A stretch of 64,000 bases of DNA from positions 372,001-436,000 of the forward strand of contig NZ_FPAA01000002.1 in assembly GCF_900116235.1 (NCBI RefSeq), read 5' to 3'. The notes beneath the pieces were generated by a model that worked only from the letters and a program-made list of their open reading frames with translations, searched no databases and was not told the origin of the DNA. A program made the translations under genes and the position numbers. Source of the stretch: Marininema halotolerans. GTDB lineage: Bacteria; Bacillota; Bacilli; Thermoactinomycetales; DSM-45169. Below are positions 13,501-20,000 of the stretch, one piece after another; position 1 is the first letter of the stretch, and every line of letters starts with the position of its first letter.

Positions 13501-13828
13501 TCTTAGTAAGTAGCGCTTCTTTTTCCGAGTCACTATGTTCTTGTACGTCATGAAAGGTCCATTGAACAGGATGTTCTTTGAGAATGATCTGCACCGGTGC
13601 TTTTACTTTCTCCCACCGAAACACCGTCCGTAGTATTTCGTTGGTTTGAATCACGAGCTCCCAGGCCTTCTTCACATGCCCCTCGTCCATATTCCCCATT
13701 AATTCAATGGAAAGCTGTTCGACATACTCCTCACTGGTCGGATCCTTTAAGTAATGAAATAAAATTCCTTCTTGTATCGGTGTTAAACGAAGTATGTCCT
13801 CGACCTGTTGCCTATCCAATTTGGACAT
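1547..13828 (-). CDS. NRPS, C-A-T-E-C-A-T-C-A-T-C (modules 2-4 plus orphan C)
   Basis: This 4093-residue nonribosomal peptide synthetase has, by rough residue: C 10-440 (HHHILYDG), A 460-960, T near Ser1005, E 1050-1480 (HHLIVDG, EGHGRE), C 1500-1930 (HHHLQLDG), A 1950-2460, T near Ser2540, C 2580-3010 (HHIISDG), A 3030-3540, T near Ser3588, and a complete C 3640-4085 (HHLIADG) with nothing after it. Pocket codes read by eye: DPENIGNVDK (unassigned; acidic lining suggests a basic substrate), DIENVGAMTK (unassigned) and DLTKVGHVGK (Asp). The E domain implies a D residue from module 2, and the C after it looks like the D-accepting type. There is no thioesterase; the terminal C probably serves the next protein in trans. 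Start chosen at ATG 13828, seven bases after GGAGG; the in-frame TTG six bases earlier is too close to the site. Last gene of the operon. Confidence 0.93.
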   Translation of the reverse strand: MSKLDRQQVEDILRLTPIQEGILFHYLKDPTSEEYVEQLSIELMGNMDEGHVKKAWELVIQTNEILRTVFRWEKVKAPVQIILKEHPVQWTFHDVQEHSDSEKEALLTKIQQQERHKKFDLQEVPFRISLCRLEKEKHVLTIHHHHILYDGWSNGLLLKEFWDAYACVSQGKTYSLPRKKTYKEFVKFIQGQDSERQQHFWQNYLAGFDAQRSLFATPLNHESNRERKNREKSIRLDKEPLEQFARTHEVTLASLIYSAWGILLQKYKNSSDVLFGTTVSGRSGAFPGIEDLIGLFINTIPLRVTYQQDETVAELVQRIHHTLQNRSAMDNTPLSDIKKYSELDERNTLFDTIVVFENYPLDQALQHRHGEHSAGMSFGSYSATEVTHYDLTLSVMAFDEIEIGFSYNEAVVDSAVINRMVTHLPMILHQIVNYPERDLTQLEMITPEEKDQILSHFNHTEVASPHSLRVIEQFEQQVKKEPKNVALMFEGQGITYQELERRANRLGNTLIHRGVKPGEIVALLTSPSIEMIVGILAILKIGSAYLPLDPAYPDTRKAYLLQDSGVQYLLTQQTLAEESPVIKEILSTDQLVMIDDPTSFAREESLPEFSYDARDLFCVFYTSGTTGQPKGVMIDNRSVLNLVHWFGREYQVNHHTHVLQLSSYTVDPSLEDIFGTLLHGGTLHIAEPDVLWNRQAFCDYVDQHQIHLVNFIPTVLKELLPSDRKLASLQTVISGSEKLDDGMKNDLIQKGYQLYNNYGPTETTVDALSQRCTEAKVSLGRPIANMRCYIMDAHHQLAPIGVEGEIYIAGAGVSQGYLNRPHLTQERFLQDPYYPGERMYRTGDLGKWLADGQIEWIGRMDHQVKIRGYRIELGEIQNQCYQYEYVKDAVVIDLLNDSGKKVLCAYIVGDQLIDERHFRDDLSSRLPSYMVPTHIMQLDRLPLTATGKVDRRALPRPMKRIGNEYVAPRNEVENELVQIWSTVLGRAEEEIGIEDNFFELGGDSILSIQIAGKAMQKGIQLSVNQMFHYQTIADLARVVQYQQMDELEEGDTPEGEVPLTPIQKWFFEQKIPNIHHWNQAVFLETPPGTQAEGLRESFATLIDSHDSFRLRYRKQNGSWVQAYSATGDHGQLHVYDVSNLSSHVRDERMKSTMDHLQRSLHIEEGPLIQAAFFYGGEEESGQLFITAHHLIVDGYSWRVILEDLHHFYEQWERHGAITPSRKTLSFQKWSEHVTDYAQSVGIHEEMSYWLKETETSVVTIPVDKGEGLNSEGSAHILSCLLKEEETHQLVYDIHSSFHTRVEEILLTALSCTLAEWTGQILVDLEGHGREKLMHDHDVSRTIGWFTSVFPLVLGKCHGKGDLAAQIKGVKEQFRGIPRGGIGYEILYYLGKEDLQEQLTSKPRAPFSFNYLGQFDQRAQKDSRFTLTDLPTGSSRDEKALRSHLIEMDCMIVNGELRMDWKYSIHKHEEKTIQQLADRYLGHLKRIMQCCMEQEKVHFTPSDFPLARLQQKDLDNWMEQSVEIDDIYALSPVQQSMVFHHIYSPESSVTVEQIVFTIKSELDMEAFEWVWQQIAARHDSMRASYHWKGMQEPIQLIHPTVNVPFSFIDWSRLQEDEQQNKWNHLLKEDRKQGFDLSIAPLMRISVVKKSDAHFDVIWTHHHLQLDGWCNSILLKEIGELYEGYRSGQSIALPEAIPFKNYMEWYHHQDMEDAEKYWRESLKDFRTPIRFNSIFPTKAVPKEASPFGYVRGDIPETIQQQMKAYAKQHRITVNTIVQGAWALLLHRYSGEEDIVFGATSSGRPADLEGSEAMIGCFMNTLPFRIHATATEPLSSWLQEIQRKQAQMRQFEYTPLADIRSWSDAPRNSALYDLYESIVIFENYPFDLALKEGLGTLQVESMQVEEQLDYPLTVYCNLQPHFHVKLLFDYRYVDQKEADRLLRHLIEIIQEMIQADHATLEEISMLTDEEVDQLIHRNNETAMDYPKEAVFTDLFAKQVRLHPHHPAVMQEEQQLSYEELNIRSNQLAHRLIQLGVGPDVPVGVYMERSLEMMVGIVGILKAGGAFLPMDAEYPSERIHMMLEDGKVPVLLTQQRLQGKIRYDGAILCLDPYGMEERVVSPSQPMEQPRPRIEPHQLAYVIYTSGSSGKPKGVMMSHEACVSHALDMMERYQLTPQDRVLQFSSISFDISLEQMLSTMAAGATLVLRDKEIWTPYQFSQKCEEYGLTLVNLPTSYWGEVCQEWYHRPEIIPREKLRLVVVGGEQMPPEKVALWEKLPCDHILFLNAYGPAETAMTSTLFHVSGHGKKSADLRFIPVGKPLANRRIYILGENMQLLPQGVKGEICIGGIPLARGYLGNEDLTAQQFINDPFVQGEGDRLYRTGDLGRLLPDGNIEVLGRKDAQTKIRGHRIDIGEVEAVLNQSDWVRDAVVVVKDDARKDKMLVAYYVSTPLMDEGTLHLKEQTRQILPEYMVPSYFIQLPRLPMSPNGKIDRKELESRVISRETTEVYVPPENDVQQRLVKIWEKVLGVTRVGIDDSFFESGGQSLNAITLVSEIHREFEVELPLIKVFESPTVRELSLLIEENVVLYSRYVSIMPVGNQAYYESAAAQKRLYLVHEMSEERTRYNMPGAVILDGVIDYKRLEESFKQLVDRHDGLRTSFSQQGEKVMQRVCEENEFTLEPIPENGSDVEDYIQAFIRPFELAVAPLFRVGVVQLSADQVLLLYDMHHIISDGLSISILMKEFASLYEGLELPEQPLQYRDFAAWQNQGIATGAIQSQEDFWLQTFAGEIPLLDLPTDFLRTERGSMAGDEVVFSLKNESTVKLHRRALAQGTTLFSLLLSAFHVLLHKYTGQRDIVVGSPVVGRRHAALENIVGMFVNTLALRNQVGAGDTLNQFIDQVTTHAIQALENQDYPFEMLVEKLDIERDFNRNPLFDVMFAFENVDRNRIQLRDVDVLPYAMKEHAAKFDLELKVTEFEGELTFTLQFRKSLFLKETMERMAGHLKRILVIMMTDQNPFIDEIDLLSQSERNWLSHINDTTRDYPSEKTLKDLFEEQVVRHPRHTAVVCGTQKITYEVLNQRANQLANHLITQGAKTGMVIGLMAEPSLEMIIGLWAVIKSGATYLPLDPELPEERIHWMLEKSHASFLLKQGDGLAIESFAGNTIMIDQEWMEQGNIGNPDTRVLPEDPIYLIFTSGTTGMPKGVPVKHQSLVNYLTWFSRTAGIRTGDKTFLLSSIAFDLGYTALYSALLNGGELHLAPKDFYVQPQNLLPYLHKHQISYLKLTPSLFSMIVNGIQENRENLPLALRLVVLGGEEINLADLVTFHRRYPEVQWLNHYGPTEATVGVIAHPLQVKEGLPPMKAVIGKPIDNHQIYLLNPEGKPVPVGVIGEICIAGVGLTEGYLGDHDGFNHERFVEGTIWGPEPIRYYRTGDLGRYTATGDIQFMGRLDQQLKIRGFRVEPEEVASVLLQHEGVREAIVVAKRNDTSMPQLHAYLVANEKLDSQAVRRYLTQRIPYYMMPVSFVQLERLPLTLNGKIDVQKLLSRSDEVATSMKSEEPLGYIEQTVADIWEEVLGVKGIGADDHFFAWGGDSLKAMLVIAAIQKRLQVNLLLREIFYAPTVRELAQSIKQAAQQRIYSELKPIADGDTYALSSAQQRLYTLNHMDGIGTAYHLPRVMVVEGELDHHRVQQAFDKLIHRHEALRTSFEIVKGEVRQRIHAQANLSFQYRDMTQEWMLDPTFEMDEGLQEMVEQFVQPFDLSQAPLLRVEWIRIAQDRHVLMTDMHHLIADGYSIQLLIREWMALYQGQSLPENRYQYKDFASWQNEFLQSEGSQVQEKYWLDHLSGELPVLTMPTDFPRPVLQSFAGDRILFQAGESLKNKIEELCIATDTTLYMVLFAAYNTLLAKYSAQEELIVGSPVLGRTHADLQSIIGMFVNTLAIRSYPAKDKSFKEYVAEVKENLLQAYENQDYPFDRLVDRLEMKRDPSRNPVFSTLLALQESYKEEEDAIPFKTIEYRNSISKFDLSLYGEKGERDLHFEFEFATKLFTNRTVQQLSQDYLAILEAVTRDATITLDAIPIEGLSVENTEIEEVIFDFS

Positions 13829-13855
13829 GGACAATCCTCCCTATTTTTCTTCCTA

Positions 13856-16800
13856 TCAATAATTTGAAGGCACTTGATTCAGACAACTCTCTTCCACGAT
13901 TTTACCGTTCTCCATTTTGATCACCTTGTCAGCAAGGTGGAAATATCGATCATCATGTGTGATCGCAATGATACATTTTCCCTTCGCCTTTAATTCAGGA
14001 AGCAATTCCTCATAGAAGAATCGACGAAATTCAGGATCCTGATCCGCTGCCCATTCATCAAAGAGATAGATCGGTTTTTCATCAATATAACTGATTAACA
14101 ACGCCAGCCGCTTTCGTTGCCCCGTCGATAACTTCGTTGTACTAAAATTCCCATTTTCAATGGTGAGTTTTTCATGAATCCGTAACTTTCGAAGATAGTG
14201 ATCCACTGTCTGTTGTTTTGACGCAAATGGAACGCCATACATTTTATTAAACAAGTAGTAATCGCTAAAAATCGCAGAAAACAACTCGCCCAGATCCTCT
14301 GACCCGATCCGCTGATCATTCAAGTAAATCTCCCCTTTTGCAGGAGAGTAGAGTCCCGTAATCAATTTTGCAAAGGTAGACTTACCGCTGCCGTTCCCCC
14401 CCGTAATAAAACTAACTTCCCCAGACATAAAACAACTACTGATCGGACCTACATGAAAGGATTCCCCGTGCTCACCCTGATACTGAAATTCCACCTGTTG
14501 CAACTCTAGTTTCAGATCAGGAGAAGGGAGCATTCTTACGTGCTCACTGTTACGCTCCGTCTGAAGGTTCGCAATGGAGTGGGTAAAATCATTGATTCTC
14601 TTCCAGCTAATTCGCATTTGAACTGCATTGGGGATCGCATTCAGAATGCTATGAATGGGACCTGTCATATAGAGAAACACAAACACATAACTTCGCAAGG
14701 ATTCACTTTGCCCACTATCAAATAGCAATGGGAAGAGAAAGGTAACAGCACCGATTACCACGGTAAAAAGCAATTCACCCACGATAAAAACATTGGCAAA
14801 CTTTAATCCTCCACGGATTCGTTTTTCTTTATACTCAAGGCAACTCGCTTCCATGTCCGCTTTAAACTCATTCCTTTTTGCCTTACCCATGCTCAACTCT
14901 TTATAGCCACCTACCAAATCATTAATGTATCTAAAAAATACATTTTGAATATTCCGAGTCTGTTCCCATAGTTTATTAGCGGATTGACCTGCTACATAAT
15001 AGAGTCCCGCTGCCGCCAAAATGACCGCAATGGATATGAGCAAACCATAGATATTGATAATCCCCAGGTATACTAAGCAACATACCAAAGTAATTGAATC
15101 AGTCAGCCCGGTAATTAAAATACCCGCATGGTTACTAATCGCCTCGGTATCATTATTGAGGGTTGTCTGAACTTTCTCCGTCTCCATTTGTTCGATTCGT
15201 TCATAGGGGGTTGTTAAGATTTTATTGAGTAAATTCATCCGCTTATCATAGATGAGGGTATTGGTGAGTTGAATGAGTTTGGTGCGAACGACCTTTTGCG
15301 CCATCACATAGATCATAATTCCCAAGACAAAGTAGAGAAACAAGTCACTCCCTGACTGGTCCGTTCGATTGAGCGCTTCGTTCACAATAAAGATAATTAA
15401 CGCATTACCGAAGCCACTGGTGATACTTAGCACCATCAGAGGGAACCAGCTTTTCTCTTTCTGCGCTGGAAAAATAGCCGTCAAGGTTAAATAGAGACAA
15501 AACAGCAAGATTGCGATAAATACAGACCATACCGCCAGCCATAATGTCGGAGGTGCCCATACTTTAACAAATTCCCAGGATAAATCTGAGAAAAAGACAG
15601 TGGGTATTTGATAGAGGCCGACACCTGCCACCAAGGCAAACATCCAGGAAAAAAGAGGAGCCCCAACCAATTTTGTCGGTTTTTTTTCAAGATATCGCTG
15701 TTTCCGAAGGAGTTGATACAACGTTATCCCAATGAAGGTGAGGGTTGTACAAATGAAAGGAATCACCAGTACCATGACCGTAAACGAAAAGGAATCGATA
15801 TTCTTATAGATGTCTCGAGTATGAAACGTGGGTTCCTTTCCCTGTAACAGCTTAGCGACACCTTGACCAATGGTATGTGTATAGCTGGAATTCAAGTTAG
15901 CCAAGACGGCAACACCCATCTTCTCCTCGGGTCGGAAAACCATATGAGAAGAAAAATTAGGGTTACTCCCATCGTGGGAATATTCTCCGCTCCCATCCTG
16001 ATACGATTGCCACCCAGACGCATAGGAAGATCCATCGGCGTCAGGGGCAACGGTTCGATCGACGTGATGAGTCTGTTGTATGGCCTTTTTGTTTTCCTTA
16101 TTTAAGGGATTGTTCCCCAACTGAATCTGTAGCCATTTCTCCATATCATCTGCATTGGAAATAAAATACCCTGCTGGCGTATTTCCGCGATACATGGGGG
16201 CATCATACGCCCTTGCATGCAAAAAACCTAATTTATAACCTGTCGACATGTTTGGTGCAGGTGCCTTTTCTCGAAACAAGTAGGTATGATTTAAATGAAA
16301 AGGGTCGATGATATGCTCTTTCGCATAGCTTTCAAAGGATTGATGCGTGACACGCTGGATCACCATTCCAAGTACGTCATAGTTGATGGTTGCGTAGGAA
16401 AACTTCTCTCCCGGATAAGTATCTAACGGTTGATTCACCAAAGTTCTAACGGTTCGTTCAAGGGCGTCACCATCGGTTGCAATTGGAATGTCCCCAATTG
16501 TATGAAAGGGGATCCCACTCGTATGATGAAGCAGTTGGCTAATCGTAATGGGGACCTTACCATTTATTTTTTCGCCTTGATACACTCCGGTATATCGCAT
16601 CTGGAACCACGGGAGATAGTGACTCACCGGTTTATTTAAATCGATTAGGCCCTTATTCGCCAACTGATAGATGGCGACCGCCGTAAATGCTTTACTGTTG
16701 GAACCAATTTCAAACAACGTTTGCGGGGTGACTGGTTGATTCGCCTGTACATCCGCAAGCCCAAACCCCTTTTTATAGACAGCGTGTCCCCCTTTGACCA

Positions 16801-16993
16801 CGACCACCGCTAAACCAGGAATTTTCCCTTGATCCATCTGCTCTTCGATGAAGGCGTCGATCTGGTGTTTTTCTTTCGTGGACAGTGCCGCTTGTTCTCC
16901 AGCAGCAAAAGCTGTGGAAGTTGCTATGAACCATTGAAATGGTAGGATCACAATGAGAAAGACCCACACATATCTTGCACTCACCCTGATCAC
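13856..16993 (-). CDS. S12 serine peptidase fused to cyclic-peptide-type ABC exporter (prodrug activator and export)
   Basis: Residues 1-30 form a signal/anchor helix. Residues 40-390 are a beta-lactamase-fold peptidase with S98-x-x-K101, Tyr200 in F-S-Y-A-T, and H340-D-G. Three membrane helices follow (about 402-427, 448-468, 483-508), then an ABC membrane domain (about 517-760) and an ATPase with Walker A G-G-N-G-S-G-K-S-T near 867, signature L-S-T-G-Q near 957 and Walker B Y-L-F-D-E-W. The peptidase plus three helices matches ClbP/XcnG/ZmaM prodrug peptidases, which cut N-acyl-D-Asn from NRPS products outside the membrane; ZmaM-type proteins also carry an ABC half. The ABC part resembles the SyrD/PvdE cyclic-peptide family. 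It lies between the Asn-E starter NRPS and the next NRPS, which supports export and activation of this operon's product. The start is a GTG; a second GTG nine bases on is possible. Confidence 0.9.
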   Translation of the reverse strand: MIRVSARYVWVFLIVILPFQWFIATSTAFAAGEQAALSTKEKHQIDAFIEEQMDQGKIPGLAVVVVKGGHAVYKKGFGLADVQANQPVTPQTLFEIGSNSKAFTAVAIYQLANKGLIDLNKPVSHYLPWFQMRYTGVYQGEKINGKVPITISQLLHHTSGIPFHTIGDIPIATDGDALERTVRTLVNQPLDTYPGEKFSYATINYDVLGMVIQRVTHQSFESYAKEHIIDPFHLNHTYLFREKAPAPNMSTGYKLGFLHARAYDAPMYRGNTPAGYFISNADDMEKWLQIQLGNNPLNKENKKAIQQTHHVDRTVAPDADGSSYASGWQSYQDGSGEYSHDGSNPNFSSHMVFRPEEKMGVAVLANLNSSYTHTIGQGVAKLLQGKEPTFHTRDIYKNIDSFSFTVMVLVIPFICTTLTFIGITLYQLLRKQRYLEKKPTKLVGAPLFSWMFALVAGVGLYQIPTVFFSDLSWEFVKVWAPPTLWLAVWSVFIAILLFCLYLTLTAIFPAQKEKSWFPLMVLSITSGFGNALIIFIVNEALNRTDQSGSDLFLYFVLGIMIYVMAQKVVRTKLIQLTNTLIYDKRMNLLNKILTTPYERIEQMETEKVQTTLNNDTEAISNHAGILITGLTDSITLVCCLVYLGIINIYGLLISIAVILAAAGLYYVAGQSANKLWEQTRNIQNVFFRYINDLVGGYKELSMGKAKRNEFKADMEASCLEYKEKRIRGGLKFANVFIVGELLFTVVIGAVTFLFPLLFDSGQSESLRSYVFVFLYMTGPIHSILNAIPNAVQMRISWKRINDFTHSIANLQTERNSEHVRMLPSPDLKLELQQVEFQYQGEHGESFHVGPISSCFMSGEVSFITGGNGSGKSTFAKLITGLYSPAKGEIYLNDQRIGSEDLGELFSAIFSDYYLFNKMYGVPFASKQQTVDHYLRKLRIHEKLTIENGNFSTTKLSTGQRKRLALLISYIDEKPIYLFDEWAADQDPEFRRFFYEELLPELKAKGKCIIAITHDDRYFHLADKVIKMENGKIVEESCLNQVPSNY

Positions 16994-17008
16994 CTATCCT
17001 TTCTTCCT

Positions 17009-20000
17009 TCAATCAAAAATGCTATCAAGCTCTTCACTGGATAGGGTCGTCGTTTCAAAATCACTCGGGGTAAAATCAGGTTGCTCCTTCGCGCAACAAT
17101 GATCAATCAATTTCTGTAAATGTTGCAGGTACAATTCCTTAAACGCGACGACGGTGTTATGCAGAAACTTCTTTCTACTATAGGTAAAGGATAAGTAGAG
17201 TTTCTGATGCATTACATAGGCTACGATATCGATCAGACAAGGAAAAGTATTGGAAGAGCTACTTTCCCTTCCGGAGTCTTCCTCTGCGAAGGAAAATTCT
17301 TGATGGAGGAATGACGTACTAAAATCCCCTAAGTAATTAAACCGTACACACTTGTGCAAAGGGCTTGGCAATTGATTCGTCATATAAGTTAAAACACCAT
17401 AACTTAAACCTGAATCAGGAATTCCGCGCAATTGTTCCTTCAACCCTTTAATCTGTATGTCCAACGTTTTCCCTTCAGGGGCCAAGTGAACGGGATAAAA
17501 ACTAGTAAACCAACCCACTGTACGGGATACATTGGAGGTCGCATCAATTTCTTCCCGGCCATGCCCCTCCACCTCAATAATGACTTCATTCGATGATTGT
17601 AAATCCTTCAGGGTTAGAGCGAGTGCCATGATCATCAAGTCGTCTACTTTGGTGCGATATGCCCCAGGCGCTTCTCGTATCAATCGCTCGGTTTCCGTGA
17701 CCGTTAGCTGATGGGTAAGCACCTCACAATCTTCTATTCGATCCTCTCCGTGATCAAAATCCATCCAATCCCTGTTATCGTTATGACGGATCGATTGCCA
17801 ATAAGCTTTGCTCCGCAGTGCATCCCCTTGACTAAACTCTGTTAAAACTTCTCCCCATCGCTTGACCGTGTCCGTTTTCTCTGGCAAGGTTACTTGCTCT
17901 TGTCGACGTAACTGTTCATACAAGGTAAAGAAATCCTCTAATAAAATGCGCCAGGAGATGCCGTCAACAACAAGATGATGCGCCGTTAGCAATAATCGAT
18001 GCCCTTGATTACCAAGATGAAAGAGACACGCTTTGAAAAGCAAATCCTTATGCAGTTGAAAACTTGCTTTAATGCCTTCCCCTACCTGTGTGAGCCTCTC
18101 CAGTTGTTCATTGGAAGATAAATGTGATAGATCGACCCGGTCTAACGACACTGAATTTCTTAAATGAAGGGGATTATAGAAAAACTGTTTTAATTCTGAA
18201 TCGTAGTTGAAACGAAGGGTATCGTGATGATGAACCAAGAGATGAAGCGCGATTTGTAAGCAATCGTAATCGTACGCTTCTCCCACATTCAATAACACCG
18301 ACTGGGTATAATGATGGCTTTCTTGAAAGTTCTGTGCAAAAAACCACGCAGCCGCAGGTAGTATGGGGGCCTGTCCTACACAGGGATACGATGGAGAGGA
18401 ATCTTCTTGTTCACGGGCATTCAGATAGTACACCATGTCGTTGATCACAGGATGCGATAAAATATCTTGCACCCTCATGGTGTACCCCATTTGATTTAAT
18501 TTCGATTGAATCTGAATCGCTTTAATTGAATCGCCACCAACATGGTAAAAATTATCCATCACTGAAATTTGGGAACGATTTAATACTTGCTGGATAATCG
18601 ATAATAAGGTCGTTGTTTGATCGCTTTGCGCTGCTCCCTCTGTATCGCTACGCTTTGTATTTTCCTGCTCCACTTTAGGAGCGGGTAAGCGCTCCTGATC
18701 CACCTTGCCGTTGATCGTGAGGGGAATCGATTCCAGAGAGACAAAGAACAGAGGAATCATATAATCTGGGAGCAGTCCATGCAAGAAGTTCTGCAACAAC
18801 AAAGGCGTAACGGAATATTTCGCTACATAATACGCGTAGAGACTATGGGTCCCTGTTGCAGAAGCTCGGGATACAACGACCGCATCGACGATACATGGAT
18901 GGGACACCAACGCTTGTTCAATCTCCCCAAGTTCGATACGGTACCCTCGAATCTTTACTTGTGAATCGGATCGACCCATATACACCAGATGATTCCTGTC
19001 AACAAATCGCGCCAAGTCCCCGGTTTTATACATTCGCCATCCCTTCATGAAGGGATTCAGGATAAACCGGTCATTCGATTCCTCTCTTCGGTTGCGGTAA
19101 CCCTTTGCAACACCCACACCAGAAATATAGATCTCTCCCACTTCACCAGAGGGAACGGGATGTTGTCTTTCATCCAAAACATAAATTTGCGTGTTATATG
19201 CGGGCGTTCCTATTGGGACGGATGCGCCTTGATCCTTCTTTCGATCATACTGATGAATCATGCACCCCACTGTTGCCTCTGTCGGGCCATATTCATTAAA
19301 AATCCGCACATCCTCGCCAAAACGATCCTGAATCGCCTTCGCAAGGTCTACCTTTAAATCTTCACCACCAACAATCCATGTTTTGATGGAGGTAGCCGTA
19401 TGCTCTCCCTCTCTTAACAAGGATAGATGGGAAGGGGTTACCTTCACGATGGTCGCCTTTTGTTCGCGTACGATTTTGTATAATACATACTCCTGATCAT
19501 CCGGCGGATAAATGATTATTTCATTTCCACTGATGAGAGGCGGAAAAATTGAAGTAACGGTTAGATCAAAGGATAGCGAAGAGTAGAAGGGAAACACTTC
19601 TGCTTGGCTCGAACCAATATATTGATCCACTGCCCACGTGCAATAGTTAACCAGTCCACTCTGCTCGATCATCGTTCCCTTAGGTAACCCTGTCGACCCC
19701 GATGTATAGATCATGTAAGCTACATCCGTAGACTGATAAGGGATGGCTAGATTGGTATCCTCCCCCCCGTATAACCCAGGGGTATCCAGATCCACCACGT
19801 TCTCAACCAATGGAATTGAATCCCTTCCCCCCTTGTTGATCAGAAGTATCCGACTGCCCGAATCGCGAAGCATATGCTCCTTTCGCTCCAGCGGATAATC
19901 GGGATCAATCGGTAAATAGGACCCCCTTACCTTTAATACTGCCAATATCCCAAGAATGGTTTCCATCGAATGGTGCGTGGATATACCCACGATATCTCCA

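Noticed and set aside
1547-13828. Terminal condensation domain as a fungal-type cyclising release domain
   Set aside because: The next NRPS lacks an active C at its N-terminus and a reductase ends the PKS, so service in trans explains the domain better.
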